From contig NZ_CP139247.1 of NCBI RefSeq assembly GCF_034087045.1, positions 930,001 to 994,000 on the forward strand: a stretch of 64,000 nucleotides of DNA, given 5' to 3'. The first letter of the stretch is position 1; every line of letters begins with the position of its first letter. The translations under genes were made by a program, and so were the position numbers. The DNA comes from Chitinophaga sancti. GTDB lineage: Bacteria; Bacteroidota; Bacteroidia; Chitinophagales; Chitinophagaceae. Below are positions 9,267 through 17,243 of this stretch, piece by piece. The notes beneath the pieces were generated by a model that saw only the letters and a list, made by a program, of their open reading frames with translations, was not told where the DNA came from and made no database searches.

Positions 9267-10391
9267 ATGGCGGGTATTTATTTGCATATTCCTTTTTGTA
9301 AGCAGGCTTGTTACTATTGCAATTTTCATTTTTCTACTTCATTGGCGCAGGAGCCGGCAGTGGTAACAGCCTTATTAAAGGAAATTGAGTTACAAACAGC
9401 ATATCTGTCTGGCGAACCTATTAATACAATCTACTTTGGTGGCGGTACGCCGAGTTTGTTACCTGAAAAAGACCTGCACCGCTTATTAGAAGCAATTCAT
9501 AAAAACTTTACTGTCAATGCTGGTGCCGAAGTGACGCTGGAAGCCAATCCGGATGATCTGACTCCTGAAAAACTGCATATGCTGCAAAGCGCGGGTGTCA
9601 ATAGACTGAGTATTGGTATTCAGTCATTTCACGAGGAAGACCTGAAATGGATGCATCGCGCACATAATGCTAAGCAGGCAAAAGAGTGTATTCTCCACGC
9701 GCAGGATGCAGGATTTGAGAACATGACGATTGACCTGATTTATGGCGGCCCAACCCTGACCGATGCAGGGTGGGAATACAATGTACAACAGGCAGTGAAT
9801 TTAAAAGTTCCTCATCTTTCCTGTTATGCACTGACAGTGGAACCGGGTACCGCATTAGATCATTTTATCAAAAAGAAGAAGATGTCTGCCGTAGATGCAG
9901 ATAAAGCAGCCAGACATTTTGAGCAATTATTGAATTGGACAGGAGAGGCAGGATATGAACAATACGAGATTTCAAACTTCGCCTTAAAAGGATGGCATTC
10001 ACGACACAATAGCAGCTATTGGCAAGGGGCGCCCTATCTGGGTTTAGGCCCTTCAGCACATAGTTTTGACACAAAGTCAAGACAATGGAATGTGGCTAAT
10101 AATGCACTGTATATAAAAAGTCTGGAACACGGAAAATTGAACTTTGAGAAAGAGGAATTGACACCCGTAATGATGTTAAATGAATACTTAATGACATCGT
10201 TAAGAACTTCAGCAGGATGTGATCTAACCATCATTGCCGACCGATTCGGGAATGACAAAAAAGAAAAAATTCAAAAAGAGGTTGCTAAGTATTTGTATAA
10301 AGGCTGGATGCGCCAGGAAGGAGTGAGGTTAATTCTAACACCAGCAGGCCGGCTATTTGCAGATGGTATCGCATCCGAATTATTCTTCTAA
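9267..10391 (+). CDS. hemW: HemW, radical SAM heme chaperone (HemN-like)
   Basis: The 374-residue protein opens with MAGIYLHIPFCKQACYYCNF; cysteines 11, 15 and 18 form the CxxxCxxC site for the radical-SAM [4Fe-4S] cluster. Further family motifs are NTIYFGGGTPSLLP, EANPDDLTPEKL, GVNRLSIGIQSF and LSCYALTVEPGT. The length and the absence of the longer HemN N-terminus fit HemW, a heme-binding chaperone often misnamed coproporphyrinogen III oxidase, which delivers heme to respiratory enzymes. A CACCTTTG box ends only 4 bp before the ATG, so if that is the promoter the mRNA would be nearly leaderless. It follows the MFS gene by 29 bp and converges on galM. Confidence 0.9.
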   Translation: MAGIYLHIPFCKQACYYCNFHFSTSLAQEPAVVTALLKEIELQTAYLSGEPINTIYFGGGTPSLLPEKDLHRLLEAIHKNFTVNAGAEVTLEANPDDLTPEKLHMLQSAGVNRLSIGIQSFHEEDLKWMHRAHNAKQAKECILHAQDAGFENMTIDLIYGGPTLTDAGWEYNVQQAVNLKVPHLSCYALTVEPGTALDHFIKKKKMSAVDADKAARHFEQLLNWTGEAGYEQYEISNFALKGWHSRHNSSYWQGAPYLGLGPSAHSFDTKSRQWNVANNALYIKSLEHGKLNFEKEELTPVMMLNEYLMTSLRTSAGCDLTIIADRFGNDKKEKIQKEVAKYLYKGWMRQEGVRLILTPAGRLFADGIASELFF

Positions 10392-10396
10392 AAAAA

Positions 10397-10416
10397 GCCC
10401 CCCATCTCTGGGGGGC
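10397..10416 (-). terminator. Terminator for galM, between convergent genes
   Basis: GCCCCCC and GGGGGGC arms flank a 6-nt loop. The A-run at 10390-10396 is a T-tract on the minus strand, so the signal is oriented for galM; hemW ends just before it and may use the same hairpin. Confidence 0.75.
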
Positions 10417-10426
10417 GGGAAAAGAT

Positions 10427-11608
10427 TTATTTAACACCAAATTTGTAAATACACTCAGAAGTATAAGTAGCACCTGGTTTCAAGACCACGCTTGGAAACG
10501 CCGGCTGATTCGGAGAATCAGGGAAATGCTGTGTTTCCAGACAGAATGCTCCACGATGTACATACATCTTATCATCCTTACCCTTATCGGTACCATCTAA
10601 GAAGTTACCTCCATAGAACTGTACACCTGGCTCAGTCGTCCATACTTCCAAAGTACGGCCACTGGTAGGATCTTCTACCGTCGCTGCCAGAGACAACTCA
10701 TTCCCTTTCTTGTTAAGTACATAGTTATGATCATAACCACGACCAAATTTCAGCTGCTCAAAGTCAGCATCTACTCTCTCGCCAATCCTGGTTGGAGTAG
10801 TGAAATCCATTGGCGTACCTTTTACTGCTTCTAATTTACCAGTAGGAATCAGTGTGCTGTCTACAGGAGTAAACTTATCTGCATTGATGGTCAGGATCAG
10901 ATCATTGATATCACCATTACCAGCACCATGCAGGTTAAAGAAAGAGTGGTTAGTTAAGTTAACAACTGTTGCTTTATCTGTAGTAGCTGAATAATCGATT
11001 TTCAGTTCATTACTATCAGTCAGCGTGTAGGTGAGGGTAATATCCAGGTTACCAGGATAACCTTCTTCACCATCTTTTGATACGTAGTGGAGTTTCAGTG
11101 AATTAGGAGCAGTTTGTTCAGCATCCCAAACCACATCATTGAAACCTTTTTTACCACCATGCAGGTGATTCTGGTTATTGTTGGTTGCCAGTGTATATTC
11201 TTTACCATCCAGTTTGAACTTTCCCTTTGCAATCCGGTTACCATATCGGCCTACGATACCACCATAGTATCTCTCTTTGGTGCTAACATATCGGGAGATG
11301 TTGTCATACCCGAGTTCTACATCTTCCAGCTTGCCCGATTTATCAGGAGCCAGCAGACTTACGATTTTACCGCCATAGTTTGTAATGGCAACCTGCACAT
11401 TACCTTTACTTTTCAGGTAATACAATTTTGTTTGTTTACCGTCTACCGTGCTGTCAAAACGTGCAGCAGGTATCTTCCCTTCTATTGAAAGGCTGTCTTT
11501 AGTGGTCTGCATACTGTCTACTGAATTATTATTGGATTTTGTACCAGACTGGCAGGCGCTTAAGCTAACAGCGGCTGCCACCGTGAGTAGTGGAATAATG
11601 TTTTTCAT
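10427..11608 (-). CDS. Aldose 1-epimerase (mutarotase) lipoprotein
   Basis: Starting at the ATG at 11608 the product is 393 residues with a lipoprotein signal (MKNIIPLLTVAAAVSLSAC, lipobox LSAC). The mature part is a galactose-mutarotase fold with NRIAKGKFKLDGKEYTLATN, HGGKKGFNDVVWD, NLTNHSFFNLHG (the catalytic His region), LIPTGKLEAVKGTPMDF and a C-terminal ETQHFPDSPNQPAFPS stretch with the conserved FPDSPN. It interconverts alpha and beta anomers of aldoses. The lipid anchor places it in the periplasm or outer membrane, unlike cytosolic GalM, suggesting use in polysaccharide breakdown. A longer frame to 11632 would place eight extra residues before the signal and is rejected. Upstream is TTTG-N18-TATATTGT on the minus strand. 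Confidence 0.9.
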   Translation of the reverse strand: MKNIIPLLTVAAAVSLSACQSGTKSNNNSVDSMQTTKDSLSIEGKIPAARFDSTVDGKQTKLYYLKSKGNVQVAITNYGGKIVSLLAPDKSGKLEDVELGYDNISRYVSTKERYYGGIVGRYGNRIAKGKFKLDGKEYTLATNNNQNHLHGGKKGFNDVVWDAEQTAPNSLKLHYVSKDGEEGYPGNLDITLTYTLTDSNELKIDYSATTDKATVVNLTNHSFFNLHGAGNGDINDLILTINADKFTPVDSTLIPTGKLEAVKGTPMDFTTPTRIGERVDADFEQLKFGRGYDHNYVLNKKGNELSLAATVEDPTSGRTLEVWTTEPGVQFYGGNFLDGTDKGKDDKMYVHRGAFCLETQHFPDSPNQPAFPSVVLKPGATYTSECIYKFGVK

Positions 11609-11628
11609 GCATTGGAAGTTATAAGGGT

Positions 11629-11658
11629 ACAATATACGCTTTTCTGTCTAAAAGCAAA
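11629..11658 (-). promoter_or_regulatory. Promoter candidate for galM
   Basis: On the minus strand, TTTG (11655-11658) is followed after 18 bp by TATATTGT (11629-11636), a near match to the phylum consensus, about 20 bp before the galM ATG. Confidence 0.45.
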
Positions 11659-11660
11659 GA

Positions 11661-11686
11661 GGGCTCGACATCATTATGTCGAGCCC
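11661..11686 (-). terminator. Terminator after the deoxyhypusine synthase-like gene
   Basis: A strong inverted repeat GGGCTCGACAT / ATGTCGAGCCC with a 4-nt loop lies 25 bp beyond the stop of the upstream minus-strand gene and is followed on that strand by CTCTTTGCTTTT. Confidence 0.7.
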
Positions 11687-11710
11687 TTTAACTATTTTTG
11701 AAGGTAGTAA

Positions 11711-12685
11711 TTACCAACCCAGCAAATAAGAGAATATCAGCGGTGCTACGATGGTAGCATCAGATTCCACGATAAATTTCGGTGTATTGATATCCAGTTT
11801 ACCCCATGTGATCTTCTCATTAGGTACAGCACCTGAATATGAACCATAAGAGGTAGTAGAATCAGAAATCTGGCAGAAGTAACCCCAGAAAGGAACATCA
11901 TGCCATTCCAGATCCTGGTACATCATTGGTACCACACAGATTGGGAAGTCACCAGCGATACCACCACCAATCTGGAAGAAACCAACACCTTTACCACCGG
12001 AGTTGTGTTTATACCAGTCAGCCAGCCAGATCATGTATTCAATACCGCTCTTCATGGTAGAAGGCTTCAGTTCACCCTTAATGCAGTAAGAAGCGAAGAT
12101 ATTACCCATGGTGCTATCTTCCCATCCTGGTACTACGATAGGAATATTCTTTTCAGCAGCAGCTAGCATCCAGCTATTCTTTGGATCGATCTCGTAGTGT
12201 TCTTTCATAACACCACTCAGCAGCAGCTTGTACATGTATTCATGAGGGAAGTAACGTTCACCTTTATCTTCCGCATCTTTCCAGATCTTGTGGATATGTT
12301 CCTGGATGCGGCGGAAAGCTTCTTCTTCTGGGATACAGGTGTCAGTTACACGGTTGAAACCATCCTGCAGCAGGTCCCACTCTTCCTGAGGGCTCAGGTC
12401 ACGGTAATGAGGAACTCTCTTATAGTGCGTGTGCGCTACGAGGTTCATGATATCCTCTTCCAGATTCGCGCCGGTGCAGGAGATGATGTCCACTTTCCCC
12501 TGACGGATCATTTCCGCGAAGGAGATACCCAACTCGGCAGTACTCATCGCACCCGCCAGAGATACCAGCATTTTGCCCCCTTCCAATAAGTGAGCTTCAT
12601 ATCCTTTAGCAGCATCCACCAGTGCTGCCGCATTGAAGTGGCGATAGTGGTGCTGGATAAATTGAGAAATTGGACCTTTGTTCAT
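11711..12685 (-). CDS. Deoxyhypusine synthase-like protein
   Basis: The 324-residue protein reads as a bacterial member of the deoxyhypusine synthase family: KMLVSLAGAMSTAELG near the N-terminus, DIISCTGANLEED, a Rossmann-type NAD-binding core, IVVPGWEDSTMGN, FFQIGGGIAGDFPICVVP, and EKITWGKL near the C-terminus. The Lys at residue 296 in WGK aligns with the lysine that forms the enzyme-butylamine intermediate in eukaryotic enzymes. Bacteria lack eIF5A, so the substrate must differ; bacterial relatives have been linked to polyamine chemistry such as homospermidine formation. That is inference here. The gene stands alone with its own TACCTTTG promoter box and terminator. Family assignment is firm; function is open. 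Confidence 0.85.
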   Translation of the reverse strand: MNKGPISQFIQHHYRHFNAAALVDAAKGYEAHLLEGGKMLVSLAGAMSTAELGISFAEMIRQGKVDIISCTGANLEEDIMNLVAHTHYKRVPHYRDLSPQEEWDLLQDGFNRVTDTCIPEEEAFRRIQEHIHKIWKDAEDKGERYFPHEYMYKLLLSGVMKEHYEIDPKNSWMLAAAEKNIPIVVPGWEDSTMGNIFASYCIKGELKPSTMKSGIEYMIWLADWYKHNSGGKGVGFFQIGGGIAGDFPICVVPMMYQDLEWHDVPFWGYFCQISDSTTSYGSYSGAVPNEKITWGKLDINTPKFIVESDATIVAPLIFSYLLGW

Positions 12686-12724
12686 TTCCGTTGTTGAATA
12701 AGTTTAAATCTTGAAACAGAGGGG

Positions 12725-12732
12725 CAAAGGTA
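12725..12732 (-). promoter_or_regulatory. -7 box for the deoxyhypusine synthase-like gene
   Basis: Minus-strand TACCTTTG is a perfect TAnnTTTG match about 40 bp before the ATG. A TTG lies 18 bp further upstream. Confidence 0.6.
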
Positions 12733-12827
12733 AGGATTTTGAAAAGATTTCAATTCAGGCGCAGCAGGGGAGCAGGTTATCATTTTGCTAATGACTGTAA
12801 AAATTTTGCTGGTGACTATAAAAACAA

Positions 12828-12854
12828 AAACCGGGGTAATGAATACCCCGGTTT
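12828..12854 (-). terminator. Terminator after the 173-aa secreted protein
   Basis: AAACCGGGGTA pairs with TACCCCGGTTT and is followed on the minus strand by TTTTGTTTTT. It lies 40 bp past the stop of the upstream gene. Confidence 0.8.
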
Positions 12855-12893
12855 CCAAAAATTAACAATAGTCTTCTTTAACTTAAAAGCAGG

Positions 12894-13415
12894 TTATGCT
12901 TTTTTCAGGCGCTGGTGTACGCTCAGGTCGCCGTTAGCATTTGCTTTGATCACCTTCCAGGTATTGTTACCTTCCAGTGTTACATAATACGCTGTGTTAC
13001 CATCACTCTGGAACTCTACTACCCAACGGATAGTTTCGTTTGGATAACGCTGCGCCAGTTTTGAAGCAACAGACAGCGGGAGGTTGGCTGCGTCAACATA
13101 ACGACGCGTAGCCAGCAGATGACCTTCTCCATCAAAGTAAGCCGTTACGTTACGCTCATTCAGCATGAACTTAGCCATAAAGGTCTTGTTGTCATCACTG
13201 TACCATTTGATGGCGGATGCTCCGTTAAACTCCTTATTCAGTGCGGTTTTCAATGTACTGGATGCTTCCAGCTCATTGGCGCCGGTACCTGCAAAGGAAT
13301 AAATCGAGGTAAATAAAGCGATTGCTACCAGGAGCAACAGCTTTTTGAACTGGCCCAAAGGCCTTACACCCATAGGTGCAATGTGGTTACTGATTTTTGA
13401 ACTGAATTGTTTCAT
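12894..13415 (-). CDS. Small secreted protein, PepSY-like, unknown function
   Basis: The 173-residue protein has a basic N-terminal region and a hydrophobic stretch KKLLLLVAIALFTSIYSFAG (about residues 24-43) that acts as a signal peptide; cleavage near SFAG is plausible. The mature part of about 130 residues has repeated short beta-type segments (AIKWYSDDNKTFMAKF, VTAYFDGEGHLLATRRYV, ETIRWVVEFQSDGNTAYYVTLEG), resembling the small PepSY-like periplasmic proteins common in Bacteroidota. I do not recognise a named family with certainty. It has its own promoter box TACCTTTG (13444-13451, minus strand) and terminator, so it is a single-gene unit. No enzymatic motif is visible. Confidence 0.65.
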   Translation of the reverse strand: MKQFSSKISNHIAPMGVRPLGQFKKLLLLVAIALFTSIYSFAGTGANELEASSTLKTALNKEFNGASAIKWYSDDNKTFMAKFMLNERNVTAYFDGEGHLLATRRYVDAANLPLSVASKLAQRYPNETIRWVVEFQSDGNTAYYVTLEGNNTWKVIKANANGDLSVHQRLKKA

Positions 13416-13443
13416 GGCGGAAACTTTATTTTGTTTGATGAGT

Positions 13444-13451
13444 CAAAGGTA
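13444..13451 (-). promoter_or_regulatory. -7 box for the 173-aa secreted protein
   Basis: Minus-strand TACCTTTG, a perfect TAnnTTTG match, lies 28 bp before the ATG at 13415. Confidence 0.55.
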
Positions 13452-13668
13452 CATGCTTCCTGGCTGGTAGGTCAAGGCTTTTGTTACAAATGGAGAGCCA
13501 CTGGATAAGATGTGCGCAATCTCCTGTAATGTTGGGGCGATATTCCTTTACCGGACACGATATACAAGCGTTACCATTGAAGAGTTGCACCGGAAGAAGG
13601 AAAGTTGCAGGCGTCACCGTTAAGCTTTTGTTAAACTGGACAAGGAAAATAAAATCTATCTTCGCTAT

Positions 13669-14265
13669 ATGAATTTTCTCGCTCATGCATATTTATCATA
13701 TCACCAGCCTTCCATCACTACCGGTAATATGATTGCCGACTTTGTGAAAGGAAAGCACTGGCAGGATTATGATACAGATATACAGCAGGGCATTCAATTG
13801 CATAGACTCATAGATTCTTTCACCGATACACATTCTGTCACACTGGAAGCGAAGAGATTCTTTCAACCCGGCTGTGGCAAGTATAGCGCCGTATTCATTG
13901 ACATTGTCTACGATCATTTCCTGGCCAACGATACAACCCGGTTCCCCGGCAATACACTGGCCGCCTTTGCACAGGAAGTATATACTACACTAAAGGAACG
14001 ACATCACCTGTTACCCGTTGGTTTTCAGGAAGTATTCAGGTATATGAGTCAACAAAACTGGCTGATGGAGTACCAACACAAGGATGGTATTTACAAAACT
14101 TTCAGTGGCATTGTCAGAAGAAGCCGTTACCTGGAGGTAACTGCCGACGTTCCTTTTGCTGCACTGGAAGCAAACTATGATGCACTCGCTGCCAGCTACC
14201 AGGCCTTTTTCCCGGACCTTGTCAACTTTGTGCAAAATGTACCGCCAGCCCTTACATCTGTATAA
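13669..14265 (+). CDS. ACP phosphodiesterase family protein (AcpH/DUF479)
   Basis: The 198-residue protein begins MNFLAHAYLSYHQPSITTGN, followed by MIADFVKGKHW, GIQLHRLIDSFTDTH and FIDIVYDHFLANDT. These His/Asp-rich motifs match the AcpH family, a divergent HD-type metal-dependent fold that removes 4'-phosphopantetheine from acyl carrier protein in Escherichia coli. Length fits the family (about 190 residues). The enzyme would be cytosolic. Many Bacteroidota members are annotated only by similarity, so the activity is an inference. It lies alone on the plus strand, 53 bp before the DUF2911 gene, and could share a transcript with it, although that gene has its own -7 box. Confidence 0.8.
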   Translation: MNFLAHAYLSYHQPSITTGNMIADFVKGKHWQDYDTDIQQGIQLHRLIDSFTDTHSVTLEAKRFFQPGCGKYSAVFIDIVYDHFLANDTTRFPGNTLAAFAQEVYTTLKERHHLLPVGFQEVFRYMSQQNWLMEYQHKDGIYKTFSGIVRRSRYLEVTADVPFAALEANYDALAASYQAFFPDLVNFVQNVPPALTSV

Positions 14266-14274
14266 CTTTAATCG

Positions 14275-14282
14275 TAGGTTTG
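14275..14282 (+). promoter_or_regulatory. -7 box for the DUF2911 gene
   Basis: TAGGTTTG is a perfect TAnnTTTG match 35 bp before the ATG at 14318. No clear -33 TTTG is visible. Confidence 0.5.
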
Positions 14283-14317
14283 CACAACTATATTAATTGA
14301 ACAATTAAGACCTATTA

Positions 14318-14908
14318 ATGAAGCAAGTATTCATCGCCACACTGATCACCCTGTTTAGCTGCAGTGCTTTGTTTGCACAGGACAAAAAACTACCGCCACT
14401 GGATTCCAGCCCTATGGACATGGCTTATTATCCCGTAATGTATCCTTATGTTGTAAGAGTAAAAGGAGAACCGGGTGCCCTCGTGGCCCGCGTAATCTAC
14501 AGCCGGCCACAGAAGAAAGGAAGAAAGATCTTTGGCGATCTGGAACCATATGGTGAACTCTACCGCCTGGGTGCGAACGAAGCCACTGAAGTGGAATTCT
14601 ACCGCCCGGTTACAATCGGTGGCAAACTGGTGCCCAAAGGGCGCTACACCATGTATGCCATTCCTAACGAAACAAAATGGACTATCATCATCAACAGAGA
14701 TACTGACATTTGGGGAGCATTCAAATACAGCGAAGCAAAAGATGTAGTAAGGATCGATGTACCAGTGACCAAAATGGATACCCCGGTAGAACCTTTTACC
14801 ATGGTATTTGAGAAAGCTGATTACGGTGCTAATCTGATTATAGCATGGGATGTAGTGAGTGTGAGCCTGCCTGTAAAGTTTAGCAATGCTGCTCCTGTAA
14901 AAAAATAA
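14318..14908 (+). CDS. DUF2911 domain secreted protein
   Basis: The 196-residue protein has a signal peptide (MKQVFIATLITLFSCSALFAQ, cleavage after FAQ) and a DUF2911 domain: VARVIYSRPQKKGRKIFGDL, PYGELYRLGANEATEVEFYRP, KLVPKGRYTMYAIPNETKWTIIIN and DTDIWGAFKYSEAKDVVRIDVP. DUF2911 proteins are periplasmic or surface proteins of Bacteroidota with no established function. The stop at 14906-14908 lies within the A-rich stretch that is the T-tract of a minus-strand small-RNA terminator (entry at 14904-14960), so the two features overlap at their 3' ends. The same hairpin may help terminate this gene on the plus strand. Confidence 0.85.
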   Translation: MKQVFIATLITLFSCSALFAQDKKLPPLDSSPMDMAYYPVMYPYVVRVKGEPGALVARVIYSRPQKKGRKIFGDLEPYGELYRLGANEATEVEFYRPVTIGGKLVPKGRYTMYAIPNETKWTIIINRDTDIWGAFKYSEAKDVVRIDVPVTKMDTPVEPFTMVFEKADYGANLIIAWDVVSVSLPVKFSNAAPVKK

Positions 14909-14960
14909 AAGGCGGTAAGAATACCGCCCACGAATTTTAACCATATCCTATGAAAAACCT
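14904..14960 (-). ncRNA. Candidate small RNA, copy A of a four-copy family
   Basis: On the minus strand this reads: conserved core with CATAGGATATGGTTAAA (within 14933-14960), a short spacer, a GGCGGTATTCTTACCGCC hairpin (14911-14928) and a T-tract TTTTATTTTTTT. Five nt upstream of the core GG is a -7 like box TAATTTCG (14965-14972, 7 of 8). The inferred RNA is about 57 nt. Both flanking protein genes are on the plus strand, so a hairpin plus T-tract pointing to the minus strand is not a protein-gene terminator. Within the core, CATA and TATG can pair around a GGA loop. Compare copies at 27367, 27606 and 28209. Confidence 0.6.
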
Positions 14961-14964
14961 GAAC

Positions 14965-15055
14965 CGAAATTAGACGGAAATACTACGGGAATACTACGGT
15001 ACCCGCTTAACGTGTAAATTTAGTTCGTGAACGTAGCGAATTCATCCGTGTAAAT
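14965..15055 (-). promoter_or_regulatory. Promoter and phased 9-bp repeats of small RNA copy A
   Basis: The -7 box is TAATTTCG (14965-14972). Upstream on the minus strand lie three 9-bp units spaced exactly 21 bp apart. In plus-strand letters they are GCTTAACGT (15005), CGTGAACGT (15026) and CGTGTAAAT (15047). The nearest begins 33 bp beyond the end of the -7 box, as in the other three copies. Nine-bp repeats with 12-bp spacers resemble LytTR-regulator sites. Confidence 0.5.
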
Positions 15056-15118
15056 GATTCAGATAGCAGTTTTTGACTATATGGCTTTTTAGCATACGTA
15101 GTTCTACGCATTTTGCCG

Positions 15119-15150
15119 TTTGTGGGATGTACTGAGGATCGTTACCTTTG
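15119..15150 (+). promoter_or_regulatory. Promoter of the cystathionine gamma-synthase/lyase gene
   Basis: TTTG (15119-15122), 20 bp, then TACCTTTG (15143-15150) is close to consensus, 35 bp before the ATG at 15185. It excludes the longer frame starting at 15113. Confidence 0.65.
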
Positions 15151-15184
15151 GTCCTTTCCTAATAAACTACAAAATCTTACAGGC

Positions 15185-16324
15185 ATGAAGCTGGGAACTA
15201 AACTCATTCACGCGGGAGTAACGCCGGACCCGTCTACCGGCGCCATTATGACCCCCATATTTCAGACCTCCACATATGTTCAAAGCGCCCCCGGCCAACA
15301 CAAAGGTTATGAGTATGCCCGTACCCAGAACCCAACCCGTGACGCCCTGCAAAATGCACTGGCTGCCATAGAAAATGGGAAATTCGGTATCTCCTTCGGT
15401 AGTGGCCTGGCCGCTACTGATGCAGTCATGAAACTCCTGAACCCCGGTGATGAAGTCATTGCCAGCAATGATCTTTATGGTGGCACCTACCGCATCTTCA
15501 CAAAAATATTTGAGCGATATGGCATCAAATTCCATTTCATAGGTATGCAGGATGCGCAGAACATCCGCAATTATATCAATACCAATACAAAGCTGATCTG
15601 GATAGAAACACCTACCAATCCGCTGCTCAACATCATTGACATTGCCGCCTGTGCACACATTGCCGGCGAACATAAAATATTGCTGGCGGTAGATAATACA
15701 TTCGCCTCTCCATACCTCCAGAATCCACTGGATCTGGGTGCCAACATCGTTGTACACTCTGCTACCAAATACCTGGGGGGCCACAGCGATGTGGTACATG
15801 GCGCCATCATCGTTAAAGATGAAGACCTGGCCAAACAGCTATATTTCATTCAAAATAGTTGCGGTGCAGTACCTGGACCACAGGATTGTTTCCTCGTACT
15901 GCGTGGATTGAAAACCCTGCATGTACGTATGCAAAGGCATTGTGAGAACGGGGCTGCGGTGGCACACTTCCTACGCCAGCACTCTAAAGTAGCCAAGGTA
16001 TACTGGTGCGGTTTTGAAGACCATCCAAATCATGCTATTGCTAAAAAGCAGATGCGTGGCTATGGTGGTATGATCTCATTTACGCTGAAAAATGACAGTA
16101 TAGAAGCTGCGACAAAAGTTTTGAGCGGTACCCACCTGTTCTCCCTGGCGGAATCCCTGGGTGGCGTGGAGTCACTGATAGGGCATCCGGCGTCTATGAC
16201 GCATGCCTCTATTCCCCGTGAAGAGCGTATCAGCAATGGTTTAGTGGATTCGCTGATTCGATTAAGTGTAGGTATTGAAGATGCGGATGACCTGATCGCA
16301 GACCTTTCAAAAGCTATTGGATAA
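15185..16324 (+). CDS. Cystathionine gamma-synthase/gamma-lyase family PLP enzyme
   Basis: From the ATG at 15185 the protein is 379 residues and matches the Cys/Met-metabolism PLP family: YEYARTQNPTRDALQ, FGSGLAATDAVMKLL, LYGGTYRIF, IWIETPTNPLL, VDNTFASPYLQNP, and HSATKYLGGHSD, where Lys195 is expected to hold the PLP. The C-terminal part has SLGGVESLIGHPASMTHASIP and RLSVGIED. The enzyme either builds cystathionine from an activated homoserine and cysteine or cleaves it; the sequence alone does not separate these roles. It is cytosolic and tetrameric in the family. A near-consensus promoter and a following terminator make it a single-gene unit. No SAM riboswitch is visible in the short leader. 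Confidence 0.88.
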   Translation: MKLGTKLIHAGVTPDPSTGAIMTPIFQTSTYVQSAPGQHKGYEYARTQNPTRDALQNALAAIENGKFGISFGSGLAATDAVMKLLNPGDEVIASNDLYGGTYRIFTKIFERYGIKFHFIGMQDAQNIRNYINTNTKLIWIETPTNPLLNIIDIAACAHIAGEHKILLAVDNTFASPYLQNPLDLGANIVVHSATKYLGGHSDVVHGAIIVKDEDLAKQLYFIQNSCGAVPGPQDCFLVLRGLKTLHVRMQRHCENGAAVAHFLRQHSKVAKVYWCGFEDHPNHAIAKKQMRGYGGMISFTLKNDSIEAATKVLSGTHLFSLAESLGGVESLIGHPASMTHASIPREERISNGLVDSLIRLSVGIEDADDLIADLSKAIG

Positions 16325-16328
16325 TTGA

Positions 16329-16364
16329 AATCGCTTCTGCCTCAGGCAGGAGCGATTGTTTTTT
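16329..16364 (+). terminator. Terminator after the cystathionine gamma-synthase/lyase gene
   Basis: AATCGCTTCTGCCT pairs with its complement ending AGCGATT around a short loop, followed by GTTTTTT on the plus strand, directly after the stop codon. Confidence 0.8.
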
Positions 16365-16456
16365 GGGGACATCAGTTTTCACAATTTTACTTACTTTCAA
16401 TGCGTCATGTTGCAATCTTATGCGAGCCTACAGACAAACCTAACCGAATAACCACC

Positions 16457-17230
16457 ATGAAATTCCAGCAACTGAAGGCGTTTTTGGATACCAAAGCGGC
16501 ATATTACAATAATCCGGATTTTATAGCCGGAGATCCTATCACGATCCCGCACAGGTTTTCCAAACTACAGGATATCGAGATCGCAGGACTTTTTGCAGCC
16601 ATACTTGCCTGGGGTAACCGGACCACTATTATCAATAAATGCACTGAAATGATGAAGTTGATGGACAACGAACCCTACGACTTCATCAAAAACCACCAGC
16701 CCGGAGAACGTATAAAGCTCATGCAGTTCTGCCACCGGACATTCAACGGGATAGACCTGCTCTATTTCGTCGAGTTCCTGCAGCATTACTATAGTAACGT
16801 CACCTCCCTGGAATTTGCCTTTAGCGGTCACCTGACCCCTAAAGACGAAACCATTGAAAATGCCCTTATAGGGTTTCATAAGATATTCTTTGCCATGGAG
16901 CACCCGGAAAGGACCAGGAAACACATTTCCACCCCCGCCAGGAACTCCGCCTGTAAACGCCTGAACATGTATTTGCGCTGGATGGTCAGAAAAGATGAAA
17001 ATGGCGTGGATTTTGGACTATGGAAACACATTAGCCCTTCACAACTGGTATGTCCCGTAGATGTGCATGTGGGCAGAGTCGCTACCAGACTGGGATTGAT
17101 CTCAGCAGCCAAATCAGACTGGCGAACTGCACTGGAACTGACAGAAAAGCTAAAGCAGCTGGATCCGGAAGACCCTGCCAAATACGATTTTGCGTTGTTT
17201 GGCCTCGGCGTAATAGAAAAATATGTTTAA
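16457..17230 (+). CDS. TIGR02757 (DUF2400) family protein
   Basis: From the ATG at 16457 the product is 257 residues. It shows PITIPHRFSKLQDIEIAGLFAAILAWGNRTTI near the start, the conserved GND/WGNR-type segment, then RFNMYLRWMVRKDENGVDFGLWKHI-like text ending in LVCPVDVHVGRVATRLGLI, all typical of TIGR02757. The family is widespread in Bacteroidota and some Proteobacteria, looks helical, and has no assigned function; a distant link to helix-hairpin-helix DNA glycosylases has been suggested by the DVHV pattern, which I regard as inference. The frame is open back to 16325, but that stretch includes the preceding terminator, so the later ATG is preferred. The next gene starts 13 bp downstream. 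Confidence 0.82.
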   Translation: MKFQQLKAFLDTKAAYYNNPDFIAGDPITIPHRFSKLQDIEIAGLFAAILAWGNRTTIINKCTEMMKLMDNEPYDFIKNHQPGERIKLMQFCHRTFNGIDLLYFVEFLQHYYSNVTSLEFAFSGHLTPKDETIENALIGFHKIFFAMEHPERTRKHISTPARNSACKRLNMYLRWMVRKDENGVDFGLWKHISPSQLVCPVDVHVGRVATRLGLISAAKSDWRTALELTEKLKQLDPEDPAKYDFALFGLGVIEKYV

Positions 17231-17243
17231 AATATATAGCGTA

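Noticed and set aside
14390..14944. 184-codon minus-strand frame starting in the core of small RNA copy A
   Set aside because: It is antisense to the DUF2911 gene, which has a signal peptide and clear domain; the frame is open only because of the codon use of the real gene. The ATG GTT AAA in the core is not followed by similar peptides in the other copies.
15113..15184. 24-codon N-terminal extension of the cystathionine gamma-synthase/lyase gene
   Set aside because: It spans the near-consensus promoter at 15119-15150.
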